NCBI GenBank assembly: GCA_002457295.1
Contig: NTKF01000025.1
Location: 1-19,779 of the forward strand
Direction: 5' to 3'
DNA: 19,779 nucleotides
Source: Flavobacteriales bacterium MED-G22
Lineage (GTDB): Bacteria; Bacteroidota; Bacteroidia; Flavobacteriales; Flavobacteriaceae
In this document: in pieces, positions 1 through 6,190 of the stretch
Layout: each line of letters opens with the position of its first letter
Numbering within the stretch: position 1 is the first letter of the stretch
Notes under the pieces: generated by a model
Seen by the model: the letters and a program-made list of their open reading frames with translations, nothing else
What the model was told of the DNA's origin: nothing
Database searches by the model: none
Program-made: the position numbers and the translations under genes

Positions 1-358
1 CTTTTTTTCGTAATGCATATGGATTCATTTGAAACCAACTCTTAAGCGTAGCTGTGGGAAATTCCTTAGTTTGTTGCCAGAGCTTTAACTCCTCCATCCC
101 AAGGGGGCACATTTTATTTTTGATAAGAATTTGGAGAACCTTAATTTTTCTCTTTCTATTTCTAGCCAATGCAACCCTCGCAATACGTTTGGTACGACGG
201 AAAGATTGCTTTGAAAGTTCCTTTCTACCAGATCCAAAATTCACATTACCGATGGGAAACACATGAGACCCCATTGCTTTAATTTTTTTGCTCTTTGCGT
301 CTAGCAGACTCCAACCAATAACATTGGGTTCTAATGTAAGTCCTAGTAGATTTGGCAT
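1..358 (-). CDS. cas9: Cas9 N-terminal part (type II-C-like), cut by the window edge; RuvC-I Asp replaced by Thr
   Basis: An open frame of 119 codons starts at ATG 358-356 and runs off the left edge. An in-frame stop lies upstream and no other ATG, GTG or TTG intervenes. Recognisable Cas9 landmarks in order: a RuvC-I-like strand (residues 4-16, LLGLTLEPNVIGW), a VFPIG segment (33-37), an Arg/Lys-rich bridge helix (about 45-78, with R54 R55 R58 R61 R66 R68 R70), MCPL (83-86) and NPYALRKK (112-119). This order fits large Bacteroidota type II-C Cas9 proteins, RNA-guided double-strand DNA nucleases. The oddity is T8 where Cas9 has its catalytic Asp (D10 in SpyCas9); E10-P11 also replace the usual Gly-Thr. 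If RuvC is dead, the protein could only nick through HNH or merely bind. HNH, RuvC-II and RuvC-III are outside the window. IscB is unlikely: there is no PLMP domain and NPYxLR is a Cas9 trait. The frame is undisturbed, so a pseudogene is not evident here. The adjacent tracrRNA-like locus supports the call. Confidence 0.86.
   Translation of the reverse strand, partial: MPNLLGLTLEPNVIGWSLLDAKSKKIKAMGSHVFPIGNVNFGSGRKELSKQSFRRTKRIARVALARNRKRKIKVLQILIKNKMCPLGMEELKLWQQTKEFPTATLKSWFQMNPYALRKK
324..354 (+). promoter_or_regulatory. Probable tracrRNA promoter inside the cas9 5' coding region
   Basis: TAGATTTG at 347-354 is an exact match to the Bacteroidota -7 consensus TAnnTTTG. TTGG at 324-327 lies 19 bp upstream and can serve as the -33 element (consensus TTTG). 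The predicted start is near 361, just before the anti-repeat. The elements lie antisense to cas9 codons 2-4 (-7) and 11-12 (-33), so promoter and coding sequence constrain each other. Confidence 0.5.
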
Positions 359-360
359 AT

Positions 361-446
361 TTTTTATATATTTGCATACAATCTTATCACAATAAGGCTA
401 TATGCCGTAGATAATAATCTTAAATCCCGCCTCGGTGGGATTTTTT
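361..446 (+). ncRNA. Putative tracrRNA, divergent from cas9
   Basis: The whole gap between cas9 and the next gene reads as a tracrRNA. First comes a probable anti-repeat (about 361-392) ending in ATCACAA, the usual end of a pairing partner for a repeat that begins GTTGTG. Next is the nexus AATAAGGCTATATGCCGTAG (391-410) with a 3-bp GGC/GCC stem (396-398/404-406), of the AAGGC...GCCGTAG form I recall from Bacteroidota type II-C tracrRNAs. Then come a short AT linker and an intrinsic terminator (422-446). The 5' end is inferred from the -7 box at 347-354, giving an RNA of roughly 85 nt. It would pair with crRNA repeats and be needed for Cas9 loading. The repeat itself is not in the window, so the anti-repeat pairing is untested. 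The nexus is nearly palindromic, but only the plus strand has a T-run after the last hairpin. Confidence 0.74.
422..446 (+). terminator. Intrinsic terminator of the putative tracrRNA
   Basis: Stem AAATCCCGC (422-430), loop CTCG, stem GTGGGATTT (435-443) with one G-T pair, followed by a T-run up to 446. The T-run overlaps the stop codon (447-445) of the convergent minus-strand gene by two bases. Read on the minus strand the hairpin is not followed by a T-run, so it mainly acts on plus-strand transcripts. Confidence 0.82.
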
Positions 447-843
447 ATTTTCTCACAAATACTTGATTTGACATAAATTGATTTTCAACTTGTAGTTGAA
501 ATTCTAATAGTAGGTCATAAAACACCCAAAGTAATTGTTTTTGATCATGTAAAACGTTGGGGAATTCAGACATTCTTTTGGTTGCAAATTCTAGAGCTAA
601 AGATTTTACAGATTCTAAACAATAATCCTTCTCAGAAATAATATTTTTTCTATACGCAATCCTTACGGCAGCATAAGAATTGTTTACATTAAGTTTAGCA
701 AAAATGCTAGAACAAATTTTTTGATAGTCCAAACTATTCATTTCTAAAAGTCGCTGGATCATTTGGCAACTCATACCTAGAGCAATTGATTTCAGAATCA
801 CTATCTCGTTTGGACACAAAGAAATATTTAGATTAGTACTCAT
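445..843 (-). CDS. Small protein with LuxR-type helix-turn-helix domain
   Basis: 132 residues. Residues 9-68 (LCPNEIVILKSIALGMS... KLNVNNSYAAVRIAYRKNII) follow the layout of a LuxR/GerE C-terminal DNA-binding domain: a TxxExxVL-like first helix, the HTH, then KLxVxNxxxAV. The rest (70-132) is predicted helical, without a receiver domain or membrane segment. The usual order (sensor domain first, HTH last) is reversed, because the HTH is N-terminal. DNA binding is plausible but unproven: the recognition helix (LEMNSLDYQKICSSIF) lacks the typical SxxTVxxH pattern. The stop codon lies in the tail of the tracrRNA terminator, so the gene is tightly convergent with the CRISPR locus. Its upstream region carries repeated TAGGTT motifs that might be an operator. 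Function unknown. Confidence 0.72.
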   Translation of the reverse strand: MSTNLNISLCPNEIVILKSIALGMSCQMIQRLLEMNSLDYQKICSSIFAKLNVNNSYAAVRIAYRKNIISEKDYCLESVKSLALEFATKRMSEFPNVLHDQKQLLWVFYDLLLEFQLQVENQFMSNQVFVRK

Positions 844-844
844 T

Positions 845-965
845 ATAGTAGGTTTTAAAATCTAGTTCGTTTAATTTAGGAAAATGGATTAGTTCCATTC
901 GATTAATAGGTTAAAGTTGATAGAAAATTATTTATAGTAAATAGAAAAAGTAATTAACCTACTAT
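845..965. repeat. Intergenic inverted repeat with three TAGGTT motifs
   Basis: The divergent spacer between the HTH gene and the small membrane-protein gene (844-1097) has no gene. ATAGTAGGTT at 845-854 is a perfect 10-base inverted match to AACCTACTAT at 956-965. A further ATAGGTTAA lies at about 906-914 on the plus strand. A weak hairpin AATGGA/TCCATT occurs at 883-899. The repeats could be regulator sites for either flanking gene. No clear TAnnTTTG promoter box was found here. Confidence 0.35.
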
Positions 966-1097
966 TTTGGAGTTATAATTGGTTCTTTTAAAGAATCAGT
1001 GGTGCTATTTGCTAAAAGATTTTTGTAGGCTTTTTCTTACGGTTTCCTCTCAAGCAAATCAAACCAAAATGATCAGAAAAATGTTTATTTTTACACT

Positions 1098-1301
1098 ATG
1101 AAATTATTCCTTCTCACATTCGGTCTGCTAGCACTCTCCTTTGCTGGAATTGCCATAAAAATTTTGACCAAAAAACAGGGTGAATTTTCTGGCACCTGTG
1201 CTAGTCAAAGTCCCTTTTTGAACAAAGAGGGGGAGCCTTGCAGCCTCTGTGGCAAAAAACCTGATGAACAAAATTGTGTTCCAAACCCTTCTCACAATTA
1301 A
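1098..1301 (+). CDS. Small membrane-anchored or secreted Cys-rich protein
   Basis: 67 residues. Residues 3-23 form one hydrophobic helix, followed by KK. This could be an uncleaved anchor or a signal peptide. The tail holds four cysteines, C34 and the cluster C48-x2-C51-x8-C60 (EGEPCSLCGKK), and would lie outside the cytoplasm if the helix is N-in. The CxxC pair suggests metal binding or a disulfide, but no known domain is recognised. It ends 15 bp before the sigma-factor gene, so the two are probably co-transcribed. It does not resemble a standard anti-sigma factor (no ZAS motif), though a small membrane protein next to a sigma gene makes a regulatory link conceivable. I believe similar short proteins occur in other flavobacteria. 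Confidence 0.7.
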   Translation: MKLFLLTFGLLALSFAGIAIKILTKKQGEFSGTCASQSPFLNKEGEPCSLCGKKPDEQNCVPNPSHN

Positions 1302-1316
1302 TCTCAACCCCTAATT

Positions 1317-1877
1317 ATGGAGCAGGGTGAAATTGAAGCACTTCTTGCGCAAGCAAAAAAAGGAAATCAAAGAGCTTTTAATAGTTTGTTTGATACCCAC
1401 TGGGAGTATGTTTATCGTTTTTTAGTACAGCGGATTCAAAATGATCAATTAGCTGAAGAAATTGCTATTGAATCGTTTGCAAAAGCATTTGACAACATTA
1501 AAAATTTCAACTCAAACTATACCTTTAAAACTTGGGTCATTACTATTGCTAAAAACAATCTTATCGATCAACACCGCCAGGCAGAAAAACACCCCGTCAC
1601 TACTTTTCAAAACCCAGAATTAACTTCTAATAGTATTGAAAATACCTCTCCTTCCCCAGAAGATATATTGATTCAATCTCAGCAATCTGAACGTATTTTG
1701 ACTTGTATAAAGGATTTACCCATTACCTACAGAACGATACTTAAAATGCGCTACTTTGAAGGAATGAACTATTTTCAAATTGAAAAAAAACTAAATTTAT
1801 CGTCTAACCTAGTGAAAGTAAGGCTATTTAGAGCCAAGAAAATGCTTGCACTTGCATTATCAAATGAAACGTTTTAA
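1317..1877 (+). CDS. RNA polymerase sigma-70 factor, ECF type
   Basis: 186 residues, the usual ECF size. Region 2 spans about 18-90: FNSLFDTHWEYVYRFL, then AEEIAIESFAKAFDNI, the TFKTWVITIAKNNLIDQHRQ segment that contacts core polymerase and the -10 element. Region 4 spans about 128-183: LPITYRTILKMRYFEGMNYFQIEKKLNLSSNLVKVRLFRAKKML, a clear HTH for the -35 element. A Ser/Pro-rich linker lies between. It directs polymerase to a specific regulon, not identifiable here. It starts 15 bp after the small membrane protein and overlaps the transporter gene by 14 bp, implying translational coupling. No recognisable anti-sigma factor is adjacent. Confidence 0.93.
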   Translation: MEQGEIEALLAQAKKGNQRAFNSLFDTHWEYVYRFLVQRIQNDQLAEEIAIESFAKAFDNIKNFNSNYTFKTWVITIAKNNLIDQHRQAEKHPVTTFQNPELTSNSIENTSPSPEDILIQSQQSERILTCIKDLPITYRTILKMRYFEGMNYFQIEKKLNLSSNLVKVRLFRAKKMLALALSNETF

Positions 1878-3087
1878 TTTATCAAAACTTGGTCCAGGTC
1901 TGCTATTTGCTGGAGCGGCCATAGGGGTTTCGCATTTGGTTCAATCTACGCGAGCAGGTGCAGATTTTGGTTGGGGACTTCTTTGGGCCTTAGTGCTCAC
2001 AAATTTATTTAAATATCCCTTTTTTCAAGCAGGTCCACGGTTTGCAATTGCCACTGGAAAATCTCTATTGGAAGGCTATTTTAATTTAGGCAAGGGGTAT
2101 CTTTGGGTGTACTTTATTCTAAACTTTGTGACTATGTTTACCATTCAAACAGCTGTCACAATTGTCACTGCAGGCCTAGCTTCACAACTTTTTGGAATTA
2201 CGGAAAATATAGTTGCTTGGAGTCTAATTGTCACTTTTGCTTGTACCTTAATTTTGTTCATTGGTCGCTACAAATTGCTCGATCGATTCATTAAAATAAT
2301 TATGGCTATAATGGCTATTTGCTCCATTGCAGCCTTTTTCTTTGCACTCTTTTATTCTGACACTTCCCTTTCTTGGACACAAACCTTTCCTCAAGGAACG
2401 GAATTATTATTTCTTATCGCATTTATGGGCTGGATGCCTGCCCCTCTTGACATTTCAATTTGGCATTCGATATGGACGATTGAAAAAAATAAAACCAACA
2501 AAAAGAAAATTAATATTAAAGAAAGCCTTTTTGATTTTAATGTGGGCTACATAGGAACCTTTGTTTTAGCTTTTTGCTTTTTGGGATTAGGAGCTCTTGT
2601 GATGTTTTCCTCGGGAACAGAATTCTCAAATAATGGGACAGCCTTTGCAGGGCAACTAATCGGTCTTTACACTTCAAATTTTGGGCAAGGCCTCTATTGG
2701 ATCATTGCAATTGCCGCATTTACTACTATGTTAAGTACGTCAATTACCACATTAGATGCCTCACCTCGAAGTATGGCTCAAACCTATGCTTTATTATTTC
2801 ATAAAAAACAATCAAACGAGTATGTTTTTTGGCTATTAATTTTAGCGGTCGGCACGGGTCTAATCTTTATCTTTCTTCTGTCAGAAATGTATCTTTTGGT
2901 CCAGATTGCTACAATTTTGTCCTTTGTCACCTCACCCCTTTACGCTTTTTTAAATTACAAACTGTGTTTTGGACCTCAAATGCCAAAAAGTTTTCAACCT
3001 AGCCTACAGATTAGAATCATTGCGCAGTTAGGTTTAATTTTTTTAGTTGGATTCACATTATATTATCTTTTGGGACTGCTAGCTTAG
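1864..3087 (+). CDS. Nramp-related membrane transporter with altered metal-binding motifs
   Basis: 407 residues and about 11 hydrophobic helices. The start at ATG 1864 (MKRFNLSKLGPGLLFAG) is preferred over ATG 1846, which would add six residues and overlap the sigma gene further. Nramp hallmarks: GPG at 10-12, the RAGADFGWGLLWALVLTN segment, and IATG around 60. Canonical Nramps bind Mn/Fe through DPGN in TM1 and MPH in TM6. Here the DPGN position reads GVSH (21-24), and TM6 reads WMPAP with M191 kept and His replaced by Ala. The Asp and Asn ligands are therefore absent, so substrate and proton coupling may differ from classical Mn/Fe uptake. Nramp-related Mg transporters also have altered motifs. 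The gene overlaps the ECF sigma gene by 14 bp. Substrate not predictable. Confidence 0.88.
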   Translation: MKRFNLSKLGPGLLFAGAAIGVSHLVQSTRAGADFGWGLLWALVLTNLFKYPFFQAGPRFAIATGKSLLEGYFNLGKGYLWVYFILNFVTMFTIQTAVTIVTAGLASQLFGITENIVAWSLIVTFACTLILFIGRYKLLDRFIKIIMAIMAICSIAAFFFALFYSDTSLSWTQTFPQGTELLFLIAFMGWMPAPLDISIWHSIWTIEKNKTNKKKINIKESLFDFNVGYIGTFVLAFCFLGLGALVMFSSGTEFSNNGTAFAGQLIGLYTSNFGQGLYWIIAIAAFTTMLSTSITTLDASPRSMAQTYALLFHKKQSNEYVFWLLILAVGTGLIFIFLLSEMYLLVQIATILSFVTSPLYAFLNYKLCFGPQMPKSFQPSLQIRIIAQLGLIFLVGFTLYYLLGLLA

Positions 3088-3100
3088 TTTCTTATCTTTG
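3069..3100 (+). promoter_or_regulatory. Probable lipA promoter
   Basis: TTTG at 3069-3072, 20 bp spacer, TATCTTTG at 3093-3100. This matches the Bacteroidota primary sigma consensus (TTTG-N19-TAnnTTTG) with one extra spacer base. The -33 box lies in the end of the transporter gene. The predicted start near 3106 leaves a leader of about 10 nt before ATG 3117. Confidence 0.65.
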
Positions 3101-3116
3101 TAAAAATTGTTGATTT

Positions 3117-3986
3117 ATGGCGCTGGTGGAAGAAAAAACTACGATTCAAAAAAAACCGAACTGGATTCGGGTAAAACTCCCAACGGGAAAAAAATACACA
3201 GAACTTAGAGGGTTAGTCGATCGCTATAAGCTCAACACGATTTGCACATCTGGAAGTTGTCCTAACATGGGCGAATGTTGGGCTGAGGGTACAGCAACTT
3301 TTATGATTTTAGGCAACATCTGCACACGCTCTTGTGGTTTTTGCGGTGTTCAAACTGGACGCCCTGGAGCCGTTGATTGGGAAGAGCCCGAAAAAGTGGC
3401 TCAGTCAATTAAAACGATGCAAATCAAACATGCTGTTTTAACATCTGTTGACAGAGATGATCTAAAAGATATGGGCTCTATCATTTGGGCAGAAACTGTT
3501 AATGCAGTACGAAGAATGAATCCCCACACTACCCTAGAAACCTTAATTCCAGATTTTCAAGGCAATAAAAGAAACATTGACCGCATCATAGCAGTAGCGC
3601 CAGAGGTGGTGTCACATAATGTCGAAACAGTTCGTAGATTGACGAGAAAGGTCCGTGTGCAAGCTAAATATGACGTTAGTTTAGAAGTCTTAGAATATCT
3701 TAAAAAACAAGGCATTCGTCGCACTAAATCAGGAATTATGCTAGGTCTTGGAGAAACACAAGAAGAAGTTTTCGAAACTCTAGATCATCTTCGACAAGTT
3801 GATGTAGATGTTGTGACCATTGGCCAATATTTGCAACCCTCCAAAAAACATTTGCCTGTTCAAAGTTTTATTACTCCTGAGCAATTTGAGGTCTACGCTC
3901 AATATGCAACAGAAAAAGGGTTCATCCATGTAGAAAGTGGTCCATTAGTACGCTCTTCATATAAAGCCCATAAGCATATCAACTAA
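3117..3986 (+). CDS. lipA: Lipoyl synthase
   Basis: 289 residues. Radical SAM enzyme that inserts two sulfurs into octanoyl groups on the lipoyl domains of 2-oxoacid dehydrogenases and the glycine cleavage H protein. Both Fe-S sites are intact: the auxiliary cluster CxxxxCxxxxxC (C43, C48, C54; CTSGSCPNMGEC) and the SAM cluster CxxxCxxC (C69, C73, C76; CTRSCGFC). The C-terminal VRSSY motif supplies the serine ligand of the auxiliary cluster. Further family motifs: VLTSVDRDDL, DFQGN, VSHNVET, KSGIMLGLGE and GQYLQPSKKHLPV. It has its own promoter just after the transporter gene. Its stop codon overlaps that of convergent lpxK by 4 bp. Confidence 0.98.
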   Translation: MALVEEKTTIQKKPNWIRVKLPTGKKYTELRGLVDRYKLNTICTSGSCPNMGECWAEGTATFMILGNICTRSCGFCGVQTGRPGAVDWEEPEKVAQSIKTMQIKHAVLTSVDRDDLKDMGSIIWAETVNAVRRMNPHTTLETLIPDFQGNKRNIDRIIAVAPEVVSHNVETVRRLTRKVRVQAKYDVSLEVLEYLKKQGIRRTKSGIMLGLGETQEEVFETLDHLRQVDVDVVTIGQYLQPSKKHLPVQSFITPEQFEVYAQYATEKGFIHVESGPLVRSSYKAHKHIN

Positions 3987-4993
3987 TCCTCAAGAAACGC
4001 CTTAATTTTTTGATTAAATAATTCTTCTTCCTTTTTAAATAAGAAAGATAATTTTATTGGCAAATAAAAGAGGGGGGCATTTGGCAACTTAGGAGATAAT
4101 CTTCCAAAATCCTTTTCAGTAGTGAGAATCAATTCAGCCTGATGATTTTCAATTTTTTTTACGTCATGATCAGAAAAAGAATGGTGATCTGGAAATGCTA
4201 AGTGGTCAAATTGCACTTGGGTTTCCTCTAAAAAAGTATACAAAGGTTTTGGATCAGCAATCCCTGTGACCACTAAAATAGTGATCCCTTTTAACTCTTT
4301 CAAATTTATTGTTTTTGAGCAACCTATTATTTTTGAAGCATACTCTATTGAAGTAAAAAAAACAGCTTGATTTTGTTTTGGCTTGATACGTTTTTTTATC
4401 TGTTCAGTTTGCTCAAGGGTCATCTGTTGAGGACATTTTGTTATTAAGAGTATAGCTGCACGTTGAGCTTCTTTTTTTCTATCCCGAAGAGCCCCCACCG
4501 GGAAAAGAGCATCGCTACTATAAAGATTGTCATAAGTAGTGGTCATTATTAATTTATCAATGACTAACCATCTGTGTTGCATCACATCATCTAGGACAAC
4601 CACTGAAGGGCCTTTTTCAAGTGCCATCAAATGTTGAATACCTACTACCCTTTTCTCACACACTGCCACAATAACCTCTGGGTGTTTTTTGTGAAATTGA
4701 AAAGGTTCATCACCAATTAGAGCTGCAGTAACATTTTGCTGAGCTTGAATATATCCCTTCGTTTTCCTTTTATAACCCCTACTTAAAACCGCTAGGTGGG
4801 TAGTCTTTTTGAATTGCTCCAAGAGATAGTCAACTACAACCGATTTTCCAGTTCCTCCTAGGGCCAGGTTACCTACGCCTAAGGTTTTTATAGCAACTCT
4901 TTTTTGTGATAACAATTTGAGATCAAACAAAGTATGTCTAATCAAAAGCAATAGCCCATAGATCCAGGCTAATGGAAAGAGTAATTTTCTCAT
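3983..4993 (-). CDS. lpxK: Tetraacyldisaccharide 4'-kinase
   Basis: 336 residues from ATG 4993. Phosphorylates the 4' position of the lipid A disaccharide at the inner membrane, the sixth step of the Raetz pathway; this marks a Gram-negative outer membrane. Visible: an N-terminal membrane-associating stretch (LLFPLAWIYGLLLLIR), then the Walker A loop GVGNLALGGTGKS about 40 residues from the start, YKRKTKGY, GDEPFQFHKKHP and LDDVMQHRWL (family DDxFQHR), and a C-terminal DHHSFSDHD plus LTTEKDFGRL. An in-frame GTG at 5056 would add 21 residues. I prefer ATG 4993 because relatives begin right before the RKLLFP-like stretch. It is convergent with lipA and divergent from the NIF3 gene. Confidence 0.95.
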   Translation of the reverse strand: MRKLLFPLAWIYGLLLLIRHTLFDLKLLSQKRVAIKTLGVGNLALGGTGKSVVVDYLLEQFKKTTHLAVLSRGYKRKTKGYIQAQQNVTAALIGDEPFQFHKKHPEVIVAVCEKRVVGIQHLMALEKGPSVVVLDDVMQHRWLVIDKLIMTTTYDNLYSSDALFPVGALRDRKKEAQRAAILLITKCPQQMTLEQTEQIKKRIKPKQNQAVFFTSIEYASKIIGCSKTINLKELKGITILVVTGIADPKPLYTFLEETQVQFDHLAFPDHHSFSDHDVKKIENHQAELILTTEKDFGRLSPKLPNAPLFYLPIKLSFLFKKEEELFNQKIKAFLED

Positions 4994-5063
4994 AGAGAGA
5001 GAAATATATCGATTTTTTTTTAGTGGATCTATAATTGAATTTAAGAATCCAATCACAAACTAT

Positions 5064-5071
5064 TATCTTTG
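5064..5071 (+). promoter_or_regulatory. Probable -7 box for the NIF3-family gene
   Basis: TATCTTTG, an exact TAnnTTTG match, the same octamer as at lipA. The predicted start is near 5078, about 16 nt before ATG 5094. The -33 region (about 5041-5045) is AT-rich without a clear TTTG. The box lies just upstream of the alternative GTG start of lpxK on the other strand. Confidence 0.5.
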
Positions 5072-5093
5072 TTAAATCTGACACGAGCTTTCC

Positions 5094-6188
5094 ATGACCA
5101 TTAGAGCAATTATTGACATTTTGACACAGTGGGCTCCTCTTTGTTATGCTGAAGATTTTGACAATGTGGGATTATTAACTGGCTCAGCAAATCAGCCCTG
5201 TAAGGGGGTTTTAATTACACTTGATACACTAGAACCTGTAGTTGATGAAGCAATTGCTTCTGGCTGTAATTTGATTGTGAGTTTTCATCCTATTCTTTTT
5301 AAAGGATTAAAAAAAATTACTGGAGATGATTATGTACAAAGAACAATTTTGAAAGCCATCAAGCACGACATTGCCATTTTTGCTATCCATACAGCGCTAG
5401 ACAATCACCAAAATGGAGTCAATGCAGCAATAGCGGAAAGGCTTCAATTGCAATCAACCAAAATCTTAGTCCCTAAAAAAGGAACCATAAAAAAGCTAGT
5501 TACGTATGTGCCGAAAGAAAACGAAAAAAAAGTTTTAGAAGCACTTTATGAAGCAGGGGCTGGTGCTTTAGGAAATTATGATCAGTGCAGTTTTGTTACT
5601 GAAGGTTTTGGAAGTTTTAGAGGCAATGAAAAAAGCAACCCTAGTCTTGGCCAACAGATGGAAAAAACCATAGTGGAAGAAAAACAAATTCAAGTGATCT
5701 TCTTAGCACACCAAGAAAAACAAATACTAAATAGTTTGAGGAGTGCTCATCCTTATGAAACAGTAGCCTATGAAATAATAAGTACAGATAATGAAAATCC
5801 AGATATTGGAATGGGAAAAGTGGGTACCTTAAAAAAACCAATGTCAGGTCAAGAATTTTTAAGCTTTGTCAAAAAACAAATGCAAACACCCATGATTCGG
5901 TATAGCAGACTAAATTCAAAACCAATTCAAAAGGTTGCTGTTTTAGGAGGTTCTGGGAGCTTTGTTATTTCTGAAGCCAAACGGTCTAATGCTGATGCTT
6001 TAGTGACAGCTGACCTGAAATACCATGATTTTTTTCAAGCAGAAGATCAGCTCTTGTTGGTTGACATTGGCCATTTTGAAAGTGAACAATTTACTAAAAA
6101 CCTAATCTATTCTTATCTTAAAAAAAAATTACCTAATTTCGCAATCATTTTATCGAACACCATCACCAACCCTGTTAATTATTTTTGA
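5094..6188 (+). CDS. NIF3-family dinuclear metal-centre protein (GTP cyclohydrolase 1 type 2 homolog)
   Basis: 364 residues, the long form with a PII-like insert (about 130-240) between the two halves of the NIF3 fold. Landmarks: CYAEDFDNVGLLTG (17-30), SFHPILFKGLKKI (63-75), AIHTALDN, SAHPYETVAYEI, AVLGGSGSF, ALVTADLKYHDF and DIGHFESE, which carries C-terminal metal ligands (His, Glu). The first His of the canonical HHP ligand pair is Phe (F64-H65), so one metal ligand may be missing or replaced; I think SFHP is common in flavobacterial homologs. Family members form hexameric rings with two metals per subunit. The biochemical role is not established and the cyclohydrolase label is unproven for most. 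The next gene starts 2 bp after its stop, so the pair is co-transcribed. Confidence 0.93.
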   Translation: MTIRAIIDILTQWAPLCYAEDFDNVGLLTGSANQPCKGVLITLDTLEPVVDEAIASGCNLIVSFHPILFKGLKKITGDDYVQRTILKAIKHDIAIFAIHTALDNHQNGVNAAIAERLQLQSTKILVPKKGTIKKLVTYVPKENEKKVLEALYEAGAGALGNYDQCSFVTEGFGSFRGNEKSNPSLGQQMEKTIVEEKQIQVIFLAHQEKQILNSLRSAHPYETVAYEIISTDNENPDIGMGKVGTLKKPMSGQEFLSFVKKQMQTPMIRYSRLNSKPIQKVAVLGGSGSFVISEAKRSNADALVTADLKYHDFFQAEDQLLLVDIGHFESEQFTKNLIYSYLKKKLPNFAIILSNTITNPVNYF

Positions 6189-6190
6189 CC

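Noticed and set aside
54..266. Plus-strand open frame of 70 codons
   Set aside because: It is antisense to the cas9 N-terminus, whose minus-strand translation has clear family motifs; the plus-strand product resembles nothing.
1..358. IscB or other RuvC/bridge-helix protein instead of Cas9
   Set aside because: There is no PLMP domain before RuvC-I, and the MCPL and NPYALRKK segments are typical of Bacteroidota Cas9.
361..446. Reading this stretch as part of a CRISPR array or as the terminator of the HTH gene
   Set aside because: There are no repeated units or spacers, and the hairpin has its T-run only on the plus strand.
1846..1863. Upstream ATG for the Nramp-like gene
   Set aside because: It adds MHLHYQ inside the sigma gene. 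The ATG at 1864 gives the usual short basic N-terminus before the GPG motif.
4994..5056. GTG start adding 21 residues to LpxK
   Set aside because: Not excluded, but the extension resembles no family N-terminus and an ATG sits at the expected place.
6185..6190. TTG start for the coiled-coil gene
   Set aside because: It overlaps the NIF3 stop, and an ATG follows two codons later at 6191.
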